This document shows, piece by piece, positions 25,141-34,630 of a stretch of DNA of 39,906 nucleotides. The stretch spans positions 1 through 39,906 of the forward strand of contig JALHNV010000027.1 of NCBI GenBank assembly GCA_022843325.1. Reading direction: 5' to 3'. Within the stretch, counting starts at the first letter, position 1; each line of letters starts with the position of its first letter. The translations under genes and the position numbers were made by a program. Source of the stretch: Pseudolabrys sp. (GTDB lineage Bacteria; Pseudomonadota; Alphaproteobacteria; Rhizobiales; Xanthobacteraceae). Below the pieces are notes generated by a model, which was not told the DNA's origin, made no database searches, and saw only the letters and a list, made by a program, of their open reading frames with translations.

Positions 25141-26880
25141 CTAGCCGCCGTTGCCGCTCTTCTTGTCGGCCTTGGCCTGCGACGAGGTTTCGTCGGGCAG
25201 CCCGTTTTTCAGCTTCTCTTCGATCTTCGGCAGTTCTTCCGGCTCGGGCTTGAGATCGCGCGCATGCGACCACTGGAATTTCGCTTCCAGCACCCGGCCG
25301 ACCCGCCAGTAGGCATCGCCAAGATGATCGTTGATGGTCGGATCTTCCGGCTTGAGTTCGATGGCGCGCTCGAGGTGCTTGGTGGCTTCCTCGTAATTGC
25401 CGAGCCGGTAATAGGCCCAGCCGAGAGAATCAACGATGTAGCCGTCGTCCGGACGCTGCTGCACCGCGCGGCGGATCATCGCCATGCCTTCGTCGAGATT
25501 GACGCCCTGATCGACCCAGGAATAGCCGAGATAATTGAGCACATGCGGCTGGTCGGGAAACAGCTCAAGCGCCTTCTTGAGATCGGCTTCCGCCTTGGCC
25601 CACTGCTTCGAGCGCTCAAAGCAGATGCCGCGGAAATAGAACGTGGTCCAGTTCGACTTGTCCGGCGTGCCGATGGTGGCGATGGCCTTGCCATAGGTGT
25701 CGGCGCAGGCGGTGAACTTCTTGTGGCCGCGCTGCACGTTGCCGAGCGCCGTGATGGCTTCGAGGTCGGTCGGGTTTTCCTTGATCAGCGCTTCAAGCTG
25801 CTTCTCGGCTTCCTCGACGCGTTCCAGCGCGTTGAGATTGGCGGCCATCTGGATGGCGGCATTGCGGTGCAGCGGTGACGTCGCCGGCATGCGCTCGTAG
25901 ACCTTGAGCGCCAGCGCCGGCTTCTTCAGCGATTCATACAGGTCGGCGAGCGACAGCAGCGCCAGCGGATGGTTGTTGGCCAAATACAGCGAGAGCTGCA
26001 GATAGACCAGACCGAGATCCTCGCCGCCGCGGCGGCCCAGCGAGGCGCCGAGCCCATACAGCGCTTCGGCAGCGCCAGCCTGCGCGGTAGTCACCGGTTG
26101 CGGCAGTTTCTCGCCGGCCTTGATCCGCGTCATCGCGTCGACCACCAGCGGATGGCGCGGCAGCACCTTGTTGAAGGCCTCGAAAACCTCGAGCGCTTCC
26201 TTGGGGCGATGGCGCGACAACCAGCTGCCATAGGCTTCGACCACCCGCAGCGCCGTCGAATCGAGTTTGTAGGCGCTCTCGAAACGCTTGCCCGCCGCTT
26301 TCGGGTTGCCGGCGAGGTCCAGGATCATGCCGGCGTGCAGGTCCTTGAAGATCGAGTACCAGTCCGGACCGGTGAGCCGGTCGATCGCCGCCACTGCGGC
26401 CTTGCTGTCGCCGGCGCCGAAAGTGCTCCAGGAAGACAGCAGCGTCGCCGTCAGATCGGTAATCGGGCCCCGCACCGACTGCGCCAGTTCGCGGCGCGCG
26501 GCAACATATTGCTTGCGCTTGAGAGCCTGCACGCCGAGCACCAGACGGGACACGCGGTCGGTCTTGTCGGCCTGCGACACGCGTTCGGCCAGTTTGCCGG
26601 CTTCGTCGATGTCGCCATCGATCAGCAGCGACAGAAAGGCGCGGTCGAGCAATTCCTTGTTCTTCGGATCGCGCCGGAGCGCCGCGCGGTAATAGGCGGC
26701 GGCGGCGGCAGCGTCACGTTGCTGGCCGGCATGGCGGGCGGCGAGATAGCTGCCGGAGGCGGAGGCGCGGGACAGTTCGGCCGCTGACGGCGCCTGACCG
26801 GATGCCTGACCAGGAAGGACGGCGAGAATCGTAGCAAGCGCGGTGCCGGCAACGCACCGGCCGAGGCTCAAAAAAGTCAC
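25141..26880 (-). CDS. Exported tetratricopeptide repeat protein
   Basis: A 579-residue protein of TPR helices with an N-terminal export signal (residues 1-28, TFLSLGRCVAGTALATILAV, cleavage near GQASGQA). Clear TPR units lie in the C-terminal half, for example AKAEADLKKALELFPDQPHV, GWAYYRLGNYEEATKHLERA and IELKPEDPTINDHLGDAYWR. Such proteins act as periplasmic or outer-membrane scaffolds. The GTG at 26880, with GGAG 8 bases upstream, is taken as the start. ispE follows after 29 bp, so the two may be co-transcribed; ETF-QO lies upstream on the same strand after 169 bp. Confidence 0.88.
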   Translation of the reverse strand: MTFLSLGRCVAGTALATILAVLPGQASGQAPSAAELSRASASGSYLAARHAGQQRDAAAAAAYYRAALRRDPKNKELLDRAFLSLLIDGDIDEAGKLAERVSQADKTDRVSRLVLGVQALKRKQYVAARRELAQSVRGPITDLTATLLSSWSTFGAGDSKAAVAAIDRLTGPDWYSIFKDLHAGMILDLAGNPKAAGKRFESAYKLDSTALRVVEAYGSWLSRHRPKEALEVFEAFNKVLPRHPLVVDAMTRIKAGEKLPQPVTTAQAGAAEALYGLGASLGRRGGEDLGLVYLQLSLYLANNHPLALLSLADLYESLKKPALALKVYERMPATSPLHRNAAIQMAANLNALERVEEAEKQLEALIKENPTDLEAITALGNVQRGHKKFTACADTYGKAIATIGTPDKSNWTTFYFRGICFERSKQWAKAEADLKKALELFPDQPHVLNYLGYSWVDQGVNLDEGMAMIRRAVQQRPDDGYIVDSLGWAYYRLGNYEEATKHLERAIELKPEDPTINDHLGDAYWRVGRVLEAKFQWSHARDLKPEPEELPKIEEKLKNGLPDETSSQAKADKKSGNGG

Positions 26881-27049
26881 TGGCGATGCTCCAATGGGGC
26901 GAATCGGCGCGAACAATGCGCGAAGCGCCGCGGTTCGGCCGAGAATGGCCTTTTTGCGCCGCCCCCGCAAGAACGCAAGCCGCGCGACGTCGTCACAAAC
27001 TTGAATGCCATGATGTGGCAGCATCGTGACCGGTCGCTGCAGACGCTCA

Positions 27050-28699
27050 TCACATATTCGGATAGTTCGGGCCGCCGCTGCCTTCGGGCGGCACCCACGT
27101 GATGTTCTGGTTGGGGTCCTTGATGTCGCAGGTTTTGCAGTGGACGCAGTTCTGGGCGTTGATGACGAATTTCGGGTTGCCCGCCTCCTCGATCCACTCA
27201 TAGACGCCGGCCGGGCAATAGCGCGCCGACGGGCCGCCATAGACGTCGTGTTCGGACGCTTTCTGCAGCGCCATGTCGGTGACCTTGAGATGAACCGGCT
27301 GGTCCTCCTCGTGATTGGTGTTCGACAGAAACACCGACGACAGGCGATCGAAGGTGAGCTTGCCGTCGGGGCGCGGGTAGACGATCGGCGTGCTGTCGGC
27401 GGCCGGCTTCAGCGTGGCGAAGTCGGGCTTGCCGTGTTTCTGCGTGCCGAACAGCGAGAAGCCGATCGTGTTGGTCCACATGTCGAGGCCGCCGAGGGCG
27501 ATGCCGATCAGCGTGCCGAATCGCGACCACAGCGGCTTGGCGTTGCGCACCTTCCACAAGTCCTGGCCGACCGGCGACGCGCGCCACGCCGCTTCATAGT
27601 CGCTGAGTTCGTCGTGGCTGCGGCCCGCCGCCAGCGCCGCCACCACCGCCTCCGCCGCCAGCATGCCGGATTGCATGGCGTTATGGCTGCCCTTGATCCG
27701 CGGCACGTTCATCAGCCCGGCGTCGCAGCCGAGCAGCGCGCCGCCCGGAAACGCCAGCTTCGGCACCGACTGGTAGCCGCCTTCGGTGACGGCGCGGGCG
27801 CCATAGGACAGCCGCTTGGCGCCCTCGAAGGTGTCGCGCACCAGCGGATGCGTCTTGAAGCGCTGGAATTCCTCGAACGGCGAGATGTACGGATTGCTGT
27901 AATTGAGATGCAACACGAACCCGACCGACACCAGGTTGTCGTCGAGGTGATAGAGGAACGAGCCGCCGCCGGTGCCGTTGTCGAGCGGCCAGCCGAACGA
28001 ATGCTGCACCAGGCCCTTGCGGTGCTTGCCGGGCGCCACCTGCCACAACTCCTTGAGGCCGAGGCCGTATTTCTGCGGCTCGCTGTCCGACGCGAGGTTG
28101 AACCTGGCGATCAGCTGCTTGCCGAGATTGCCCCGCGCGCCTTCGGCGAACAGCGTGTACTTGGCGCGCAGCTCCATGCCGCGGGTGAAACTGTCCTTGG
28201 GCTCGCCATCGCGGCCGACACCCATGTCGCCAGTGGCGACGCCGGCGACGGCGCCGTTGTCGTCGTAAAGCACTTCGGCGGCGGCAAAGCCGGGATAGAT
28301 CTCGACGCCCAGCGCCTCCGCCTTGCCTGCCAGCCAGCGGCACACGCTGCCGAGCGAGACGATGAAGTTGCCGTGATTGCTCATCAACGGCGGCATCATG
28401 ACGTTCGGCAGCCGCAGCGCGCCGCTCTGCCCGAGGAAATAGAAACGGTCGTCGGTGACCGGCGTCTTGATCGGCGTTTCTTCGGAGCGCCACTCCGGCA
28501 GCAGCCTGTCGAGCCCCGACGGATCGATTACCGCCCCGGACAGAATGTGGGCGCCGACCTCGGAGCCCTTCTCGACCACCACCACATTGATGTCGGGACT
28601 GACCTGCTTGAGGCGGATCGCCGCCGCCAGCCCGGCCGGGCCTGCGCCGACGATCACAACATCGAATTCCATCGCCTCGCGGGCCGGTAGTTCCGCCAT
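27050..28699 (-). CDS. Electron transfer flavoprotein-ubiquinone oxidoreductase
   Basis: A 549-residue FAD and [4Fe-4S] enzyme that passes electrons from ETF (fatty acid and amino acid oxidation) to ubiquinone at the inner membrane. FAD binds at VVIVGAGPAGLAAAIRLK; the 4Fe-4S ligands are Cys495 (ARYCPAG), Cys518, Cys521 and Cys524 (QNCVHCKTCDI) in the ferredoxin-like C-terminal domain. Length matches ETF-QO. GGGAG lies 8 bases before the ATG. The opposite strand carries a 554-codon open frame over nearly the same span, which is an artefact of GC-rich codons. No etfA or etfB is in the window. Confidence 0.95.
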   Translation of the reverse strand: MAELPAREAMEFDVVIVGAGPAGLAAAIRLKQVSPDINVVVVEKGSEVGAHILSGAVIDPSGLDRLLPEWRSEETPIKTPVTDDRFYFLGQSGALRLPNVMMPPLMSNHGNFIVSLGSVCRWLAGKAEALGVEIYPGFAAAEVLYDDNGAVAGVATGDMGVGRDGEPKDSFTRGMELRAKYTLFAEGARGNLGKQLIARFNLASDSEPQKYGLGLKELWQVAPGKHRKGLVQHSFGWPLDNGTGGGSFLYHLDDNLVSVGFVLHLNYSNPYISPFEEFQRFKTHPLVRDTFEGAKRLSYGARAVTEGGYQSVPKLAFPGGALLGCDAGLMNVPRIKGSHNAMQSGMLAAEAVVAALAAGRSHDELSDYEAAWRASPVGQDLWKVRNAKPLWSRFGTLIGIALGGLDMWTNTIGFSLFGTQKHGKPDFATLKPAADSTPIVYPRPDGKLTFDRLSSVFLSNTNHEEDQPVHLKVTDMALQKASEHDVYGGPSARYCPAGVYEWIEEAGNPKFVINAQNCVHCKTCDIKDPNQNITWVPPEGSGGPNYPNM

Positions 28700-28776
28700 G
28701 AATCGACTCCCTGCTTCGTCTGCCCCGTTTTACACAGCAGGGGGCAAACGCGCAGCCACCATGTTAGGATGCAAGG

Positions 28777-29610
28777 ATGATGCCCTTTGATACCCCCTCC
28801 GCGCGCGATCTGCTCGACTTCTACCGGGACGCCGGCGCCGACGCCCTGGTCGGCGAGGAGCCGATCGACCGCTTTGCCGCCGTGGATGCGCCGACGGCGC
28901 CTCTCGCGCTGCGCGATCCGGCCCAGGAGCGGGTTCAGGAGCGCGTTCAGGAGCGCCCCCCCCGCGCTGCGGCCCTGCCCGCGGCCGGTCCGCAGGCGCT
29001 GGCATCGCCCGACGCGGCCGCGGTGAGTGCCCGCGCCGCCGCCAAGAGCGCCGCGTCGCTTGAGGAACTGCGCGCCATTCTCGAAACCTTCGAGGGCTGC
29101 GGGCTGAAGGCGACCGCCAGCCGCGTGGTGTTCGGCGACGGCAATCCGAAGGCGCGCGTGATGCTGGTCGGCGAGGCGCCCGGCCGCGACGAGGACATCG
29201 AGGGGCTGCCCTTCGTCGGCCGCTCCGGCAAGCTGCTCGACCTGATGCTGGCGGCGATCGGGCTCGACCGCAGCACGGTCTACATCGCCAACATTGTGCC
29301 GTGGCGTCCGCCGGGCAACCGCGACCCCAGTCCGCACGAATCGGCGATCTGCCTGCCGTTCATCCTCCGCCAGATCGAACTGGTCGATCCCGACTTCCTG
29401 GTGTGTCTCGGCAAGCCATCGATGCAGACCTTGCTCGGCATCAAGGAGCCGATCACCAAGGCGCGGGGCCGCTGGGTCACGTTCAATACCGGCCAGCGCG
29501 ACATTCGCGCCATCGCCACCTTCCATCCCGCCTTCCTGCTGCGCAGCCCTTTGCAGAAGCGGTTTGCGTGGCGCGATTTGCTGGCGCTCAAGAAAGCGCT
29601 CGCCGGTTGA
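28777..29610 (+). CDS. Family 4 uracil-DNA glycosylase
   Basis: A 277-residue DNA repair enzyme that removes uracil from DNA. Motif A is [10 protein letters not shown] (132-140), the DNA-contact block is [15 protein letters not shown] and motif B is [10 protein letters not shown] (250-258). Family 4 enzymes normally carry a 4Fe-4S cluster with an early Cys-x-x-Cys; here only Cys108 is present in that area ([11 protein letters not shown]), with Cys192 and Cys210 later. A ~100-residue N-terminal extension contains a tandem QER-VQER repeat (residues 50-60) and is low complexity. It is on the opposite strand to ETF-QO, 77 bp away; cytochrome bd genes follow. Confidence 0.9.
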   Translation: MMPFDTPSARDLLDFYRDAGADALVGEEPIDRFAAVDAPTAPLALRDPAQERVQERVQERPPRAAALPAAGPQALASPDAAAVSARAAAKSAASLEELRAILETFEGCGLKATASRVVFGDGNPKARVMLVGEAPGRDEDIEGLPFVGRSGKLLDLMLAAIGLDRSTVYIANIVPWRPPGNRDPSPHESAICLPFILRQIELVDPDFLVCLGKPSMQTLLGIKEPITKARGRWVTFNTGQRDIRAIATFHPAFLLRSPLQKRFAWRDLLALKKALAG

Positions 29611-29681
29611 GCTTTACCGCCGGCCGTCCGGCCGATTGACATAAGGCGAAAACCGGCGCCAAGACGTGAGAACAATGCGCG

Positions 29682-29694
29682 TCAAAATGTTTGA
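29682..29694. promoter_or_regulatory. 13-bp palindrome upstream of the cytochrome bd genes
   Basis: TCAAA-ATG-TTTGA is a perfect inverted repeat with 5-base arms, 106 bases before the cydA start, in the 190-bp region between the UDG and oxidase genes. The spacing does not match an FNR/FixK box (TTGAT-N4-ATCAA). A regulator site is possible but unproved. Confidence 0.25.
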
Positions 29695-29800
29695 GTCGGA
29701 TGAGGCGCTTCGTTTTGGCGCATGGCGCGGGACCCGGCGCGCGCGCAGACTTTCTGCGGGACGATAACGCGCCCGACGCCGGTCGGGCCGGAGAGCGGCT

Positions 29801-31186
29801 ATGGATTTTGATCCCCTCCTGCTGGCCCGCATACAGTTCGCCTTCACTGTTACATTCCACATTATTTTCCCGAGCTTCACGATCGGGCTGTCGGCCTACA
29901 TCGCGACCCTCGGCGTGCTCTGGCTGCGCACCGGACAGGACCGCTTCCGCCATGTGATGCAGTTCTGGACCAAGATCTTCGCCGTCTCCTTCGCCATGGG
30001 CGTGGTGTCGGGCATTGTGCTGTCCTACCAGTTCGGCACCAACTGGAGCCGCTTCTCGGCGGCGACCGGAAACATCATCGGGCCGCTGCTTGGCTACGAG
30101 GTGCTGACCGCCTTCTTCCTCGAGGCGACCTTTCTCGGCGTGCTGCTGTTCGGCATCAAGCGGGTGCCGCCGTGGCTTTACGTGATGTCGGCCGGCGTGG
30201 TCGCCGTCGGCACCGCGATTTCGGCGTTCTGGATTCTTGCCGCCAACAGCTGGATGCACACGCCAGCCGGTTACGAAATGCGGAACGGCGTCGCCTTCCC
30301 GCTCGACTGGCTGCAGATCGTGTTCAATCCGAGCTTTCCCTATCGCTTCGCGCACATGCTCAACGCCGCCTACCTCACCACCGGCTTTGTCGTGCTGGCG
30401 GTCGGCGCCCGCTACATCCTCGGCGGCAAGTTCGTCGAGGAAGGCCGCACCATGCTGCGCATGGCGATCGGCATGACCGCGATCCTGGCGCCGCTGCAAC
30501 TGGTGATCGGCGACATGCACGGTCTCAACACCCTCAAGCACCAGCCGATCAAGGTCGCGGCGATGGAGGCGCACTGGGACGGCTCGAAGCCTGCCGACTT
30601 CCACATCTTCGCCTGGCCGGACGAGGTGGAAGGCCGCAACCGCTATGCGCTGTCGATTCCAAAGGCGGCGTCGCTGGTTCTCACGCACCGCATGAACGGC
30701 CTGATCCAGGGGCTCGACAGCGTGCCGGCGTCGGAGCGGCCGCCGGTCAAGATGGTGTTCTTCGCCTTCCGCATCATGCTGGCGATCGGCTTCTTCATGA
30801 TTGCGTCGGCGCTGCTCGGCGCCTTCCTGTGGTGGCGCGGCACGCTGTGGCAAAACACCTGGTACATGCGGGTGATGTCTCAGACCTGGTGGATCGGCTT
30901 TGTCGCCGTGATCGCCGGCTGGGTGGTGACCGAAAGCGGCCGCCAGCCGTGGATCGTCTACAACGTCATGCGGACGGCCGACGCCAGTTCGCCTGTGCTC
31001 GGCACCACCATCGCCGGCACGCTGGCGCTGTTCGTCATCGCCTATGGCATCGTGTTCTCGTTCGGCATCTATTACATCAACCGGCTGATCGCAGTCGGTC
31101 CCGGCGCGACGCGTCACGAGGAAGACACGCCGACGCCGGGCCGGCCGATTGCCGCCGCGCATCCGGCCGGCAAGGAAGCGATTTAG
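29801..31186 (+). CDS. cydA: Cytochrome bd-type ubiquinol oxidase subunit I (cyanide-insensitive type)
   Basis: A 461-residue membrane protein, the haem b558/b595/d-binding subunit that oxidises ubiquinol and reduces O2. The haem-ligand His is residue 20 (TFHIIFPSF); later His residues lie in RFAHMLNAAY and GDMHGLNTLKH; GWVVTESGRQPW is the conserved periplasmic-side motif. The quinol-binding Q-loop is short (the long insertion of E. coli CydA is missing), which places it with the CioA/YthA-like oxidases. GGAGAG precedes the ATG. Subunit II follows 51 bp later. Confidence 0.93.
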   Translation: MDFDPLLLARIQFAFTVTFHIIFPSFTIGLSAYIATLGVLWLRTGQDRFRHVMQFWTKIFAVSFAMGVVSGIVLSYQFGTNWSRFSAATGNIIGPLLGYEVLTAFFLEATFLGVLLFGIKRVPPWLYVMSAGVVAVGTAISAFWILAANSWMHTPAGYEMRNGVAFPLDWLQIVFNPSFPYRFAHMLNAAYLTTGFVVLAVGARYILGGKFVEEGRTMLRMAIGMTAILAPLQLVIGDMHGLNTLKHQPIKVAAMEAHWDGSKPADFHIFAWPDEVEGRNRYALSIPKAASLVLTHRMNGLIQGLDSVPASERPPVKMVFFAFRIMLAIGFFMIASALLGAFLWWRGTLWQNTWYMRVMSQTWWIGFVAVIAGWVVTESGRQPWIVYNVMRTADASSPVLGTTIAGTLALFVIAYGIVFSFGIYYINRLIAVGPGATRHEEDTPTPGRPIAAAHPAGKEAI

Positions 31187-31237
31187 CAGCGGACCGCGGC
31201 GGGCCGGCGGCGGCCATCCGCAGGGGAAGGACGCGCC

Positions 31238-32245
31238 ATGGACATGGAATGGTATCTGCCGCTGATCTGGGCCGGCATCATCGGCGTCGCGGTGGCGATG
31301 TATGTCGTCATGGACGGCTTCGACCTCGGCATCGGCATTCTGTTTCCGACCTCGCAGAGCGAAGCCGAACGCGACCAGATGATGCGCTCGATCGCGCCTT
31401 TCTGGGACGGCAACGAAACCTGGCTGGTGCTCGGCGGCGCCGGACTGTTCGTCGCCTTCCCGCTCGCCTACGCCATCATCATGCCGGCCTTCTATCTGCC
31501 GGTGATCGTCATGCTGCTGGCCTTGGTGTTCCGCGGCGTCGCCTTCGAATTCCGCATCGTCTCCGACAACAAGCCATGGTGGAACGCCGCCTTTACCGGC
31601 GGTTCGGTGGTCGCCACATTATGTCAGGGCCTGATCCTCGGCGGCATGATCCAGGGCATCCATGTGCGCGACGGCGCCTATGCCGGCGGCACCTTCGACT
31701 GGGCGACGCCCTTCGCGCTGCTGTGCGCGCTGTCGCTGGTCGCCGGCTACGCGCTGCTCGGCGCCACCTGGCTGACGATGAAGACCGAAGGCTCGGTCGC
31801 CGATCGCTCGCGCGCGCAGGCCAAGGTGCTGCTGCTGGTGGTGCTCGGCTTCATGGCGGCGGTCAGCCTGTACACGCCGCTGTCGCAGGACCGCATCTTC
31901 GAGCGCTGGTTCACGCTGCCGAATTTCTATTATCTGTGGCCGATCCCGCTGGTCACCGGCCTGCTGGCGTTCGGCTGCTGGCGCTGGCTGACGCACGGCC
32001 GCGACGCGCCGCCGTTTCTGGCCGCCATTGGCCTGTTTATGCTCGGCTTCGGCGGGCTGGTGGTGTCCAACTTCCCCTATCTGGTGCCGCCGTCGCTGAC
32101 GGTGTGGGACACCGCGGCGGCGCCGTCGAGCCAGATATTCATGCTGGTCGGCACTCTGGTGATGCTGCCGATCATCCTGGCCTATGTCGTCTTCATCTAC
32201 TGGATTTTCCGCGGCAAGGTCCGCGAGGGCGAGAGCTATCATTAG
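31238..32245 (+). CDS. cydB: Cytochrome bd-type ubiquinol oxidase subunit II
   Basis: A 335-residue membrane partner of CydA with about eight or nine helices. It has the family blocks MYVVMDGFDLGIGILFP, WDGNETWLVLGGAGLFVAFP and FRGVAFEFR. AGGGGAAGGA lies just before the ATG. No cydX-like small subunit or cydCD exporter genes follow; the next gene is convergent, 9 bp beyond the stop. Confidence 0.94.
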   Translation: MDMEWYLPLIWAGIIGVAVAMYVVMDGFDLGIGILFPTSQSEAERDQMMRSIAPFWDGNETWLVLGGAGLFVAFPLAYAIIMPAFYLPVIVMLLALVFRGVAFEFRIVSDNKPWWNAAFTGGSVVATLCQGLILGGMIQGIHVRDGAYAGGTFDWATPFALLCALSLVAGYALLGATWLTMKTEGSVADRSRAQAKVLLLVVLGFMAAVSLYTPLSQDRIFERWFTLPNFYYLWPIPLVTGLLAFGCWRWLTHGRDAPPFLAAIGLFMLGFGGLVVSNFPYLVPPSLTVWDTAAAPSSQIFMLVGTLVMLPIILAYVVFIYWIFRGKVREGESYH

Positions 32246-32254
32246 CCTCGGCGT

Positions 32255-33757
32255 CTACTGCCCTTGCGGCCGCAGCACCGACCAGCCGAGCCTGATCTGC
32301 GGCAGCCGGCCCTGCACCATGCGCGAAAAGGCGCGCGGCGCTTCCGGCAGCATCGCCGGAAACTGATCCTTCAGCGTCGGCGGCGGCGCGCCGATATTGT
32401 CGATCGCCGGCCACACCAGCACGCCGCCGTGCGTAATCAGTTCGCCGGGGCCGATCCACGGGCTGCGGTCGGGCGCCCAGGCGAAATAGAGCCGCGGCCG
32501 GTCCGGCGCGGTCAGCGCGATCAGCGGCGCCAGCCGCTCGTCGCCGGAGACAAAGGCCAGCGGCTGACCGGTCCGGCGCTGGAAGCTCTCGGCGAAGAAC
32601 GCGCCCATCGCCGCCGCCGGCTGCGCGACCTTGAGATCCACCGGGGCGATCCACGGCAGCACCAGGATGCCGGCCGCGACCAGCGCCGGCGGTCCGAACA
32701 GCAGGCCGAGCCAGGCGCTCGACGCCAGCCGTTCGCGGTACAGCATGACGGTATCGCCGGCGGCGACCATCACCGCCAGACCCGACATCAGCACGAGCGG
32801 CGCCAGCGCGTCGAACGGCCCGAGTTTCCCGGTGGCAAAGGCGAAGGCGACAGCGGCAAGCCCCGGCATCAGCGCGAAGGTGAGAACATACAGGCGCGCG
32901 AAGCTTCCGACCGGGCTGCGCACGATTTCCGGCGCGCGGTCGCCGCGCCGCCGCGGCCAGCCGCCCGCCAGCGCCACCAGCAACGCCAGACCGGCATGCG
33001 CCGCCAGCAGCGCCAGACACAACCACACGCCGGCCGACAATCGCCCGCCGGGTACGCTGTCATTGAAGCCGTCGATCACTTGCGCACGGCCCTCGTAGAG
33101 CCACAGCGCATGCGGCAACACCACGATGACCAGCAGTATCAGCGCGATCCACGGCTCGCCCGCTGTCATGGCGCGCCGCCCCTGCGCCGTCGCCAGCGTG
33201 AACAGGATCAGCAGCGCCAGCAGCAGCAGGCCGATATAGCTCGTGAGCAGCAGCAGGCCGAGATCGAGCGCCAGCACGAACCAGTAGCCGCGCTGGCCTT
33301 CGCCGACCGCGCGCCAGTAATGCAGCAGCGCCAGCGCCCAGAACGGCGCCGCCAGGATCGCCGGTCCGAACTCGACGCTCGGCACCGCGAAGCTGGCGAT
33401 GCCGACCATCAGCAGCACGCCGAGCACCGCGTGCCGCGTGCCGACGATACGGCGGCCGAGCGTGAACACCGCCCAGTAGGCGATGACGATGCAGAATTGC
33501 GCCAGCAGGTAGACGCCGGGGCTGCCGGCCAGTTTGAACGCCATCTCGCCGAGCCAGAACGCCAGCGGCGGCCCGAGATAACTGCCGAGAACGAATTCGT
33601 GGCCGACCGCGAGCACCAGCGGCACATCGCCCGGCGGCGCGCCGTACAGCAGCGCCGGCACCAGCGTCCAGAGCGCAGCCTGCGTCAGCGCCACGGTCCA
33701 GAACACCAAATTCGGGCGTCCGCGCAGGCATTCAATGATCAGGGAGACGTAATGCAT
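32255..33757 (-). CDS. GT-C fold (ArnT/PMT-like) glycosyltransferase
   Basis: A 500-residue inner-membrane protein with about ten hydrophobic segments and a soluble C-terminal part (from ~residue 385). The loop with EFVLGSYLGPPLAFWLGE after the first helix is the usual place for the catalytic acidic residue of GT39/GT83 enzymes, which transfer sugars from polyprenyl phosphate; a DYE-type motif is not clear. Acceptor unknown (lipid, protein or glycan). ATG 33757 follows rnhB by 35 bp on the same strand, with a hairpin in the gap. Confidence 0.8.
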   Translation of the reverse strand: MHYVSLIIECLRGRPNLVFWTVALTQAALWTLVPALLYGAPPGDVPLVLAVGHEFVLGSYLGPPLAFWLGEMAFKLAGSPGVYLLAQFCIVIAYWAVFTLGRRIVGTRHAVLGVLLMVGIASFAVPSVEFGPAILAAPFWALALLHYWRAVGEGQRGYWFVLALDLGLLLLTSYIGLLLLALLILFTLATAQGRRAMTAGEPWIALILLVIVVLPHALWLYEGRAQVIDGFNDSVPGGRLSAGVWLCLALLAAHAGLALLVALAGGWPRRRGDRAPEIVRSPVGSFARLYVLTFALMPGLAAVAFAFATGKLGPFDALAPLVLMSGLAVMVAAGDTVMLYRERLASSAWLGLLFGPPALVAAGILVLPWIAPVDLKVAQPAAAMGAFFAESFQRRTGQPLAFVSGDERLAPLIALTAPDRPRLYFAWAPDRSPWIGPGELITHGGVLVWPAIDNIGAPPPTLKDQFPAMLPEAPRAFSRMVQGRLPQIRLGWSVLRPQGQ

Positions 33758-33769
33758 ATGTTTCTAAAT

Positions 33770-33792
33770 CCCCTCCCCGGCAGCGGGAGGGG
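33770..33792. repeat. GC-rich hairpin between rnhB and the GT-C gene
   Basis: CCCCTCCC and GGGAGGGG form an 8-bp stem with a 7-base loop immediately after the rnhB stop. The sequence resembles the CCCTCCCC hairpins next to the DUF559 gene. It may act in 3' end formation for rnhB or be a relic of the same repeat family. Confidence 0.5.
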
Positions 33793-34527
33793 TCAAGAGG
33801 AACGCGCAGAAATAGAGAACGTGGCCTCAAGAGGCAACAACTCCGCCGCGGCCTCTTCCGCGACCGGGCCGGCCATGGCCGCGACGCGCGCCGCCACCGG
33901 CGCAAAGGAGCGGCGGTGGTGCACCGTCGGCCCGAGCCGCGTCAGTGCCGCGAAATGTTCCGGCACGCTGTATCCCATGTGGCGCTCGAAACCGTAGCCG
34001 GGATGCGCCATCCCGAGCCGCGTCATCAGCCGGTCGCGCGTCACCTTGGCGACGATCGAGGCGGCGGCGATCGACGTGACCAGCGCATCGCCCGACACCA
34101 CCGCTTCGCAGTCGCAGCCGCAATCGATCTTCATGTTGCCGTCGACGAAGACCAGCTTGGGGCGCACCGGCAGCGCCTTGACGGCGCGCGCCAGCGCCCA
34201 CAGCGAGGCGCGCAGGATATTGTCGCGGTCGATGCGTTCGATCGAGCCGAAGGCAACCGCCACCTGCGCGGTGGCGCAGATCTTCATGTAAAGCGCCTCG
34301 CGCTCCTCGCGATCGAGCTTCTTGGAATCGTTGAGGCCGCGCGGAATGCGGGCCGGATCGAGGATCACCGCCGCCGCCACCACCGGGCCGGCCAGCGGTC
34401 CCCGGCCCGCTTCGTCGCAGCCGGCGACCGGGAAGATGGCGCTGTTCATGGCGCGCCGCTCGCGCCGGAAGCTCGGGCGCAGCACGGGTTCCTTGAGCGG
34501 CAGTCGCTTGACGGGTTTCGGCGGCAT
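33793..34527 (-). CDS. rnhB: Ribonuclease HII
   Basis: A 244-residue RNase H-fold enzyme that cuts the RNA strand of RNA-DNA hybrids and single ribonucleotides in DNA. Catalytic acids are Asp38 and Glu39 ([16 protein letters not shown]), Asp129 (FVDGN) and Asp165 (KVTRDRLM). The ~30-residue basic N-terminal extension ([20 protein letters not shown]) is common in Rhizobiales, which supports the ATG at 34527. A close-set CGCDC cluster (Cys136-140) follows Asp129, an uncommon feature. The GT-C gene lies downstream; the radical SAM gene upstream is separated by a repeat. Confidence 0.95.
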   Translation of the reverse strand: MPPKPVKRLPLKEPVLRPSFRRERRAMNSAIFPVAGCDEAGRGPLAGPVVAAAVILDPARIPRGLNDSKKLDREEREALYMKICATAQVAVAFGSIERIDRDNILRASLWALARAVKALPVRPKLVFVDGNMKIDCGCDCEAVVSGDALVTSIAAASIVAKVTRDRLMTRLGMAHPGYGFERHMGYSVPEHFAALTRLGPTVHHRRSFAPVAARVAAMAGPVAEEAAAELLPLEATFSISARSS

Positions 34528-34630
34528 GACGGCGCGATCAACGCGCGCGACTCAGGCCTTGTCAATCGCCGGCCGCCGCCGGCGGTGAATGACGGGGACT
34601 GGGCGGGGTATCAATGCGGCATTTGTTTCA

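Noticed and set aside
27026..28690. 554-codon open frame on the plus strand opposite ETF-QO
   Set aside because: It is antisense to a well-matched enzyme gene; its composition (Arg, His, Gln, Ala-rich) is what GC-rich codons give when read backwards.
30172..32295. 707-codon plus-strand frame across cydA and cydB
   Set aside because: Out of frame with both oxidase genes; Arg/His-rich shadow.
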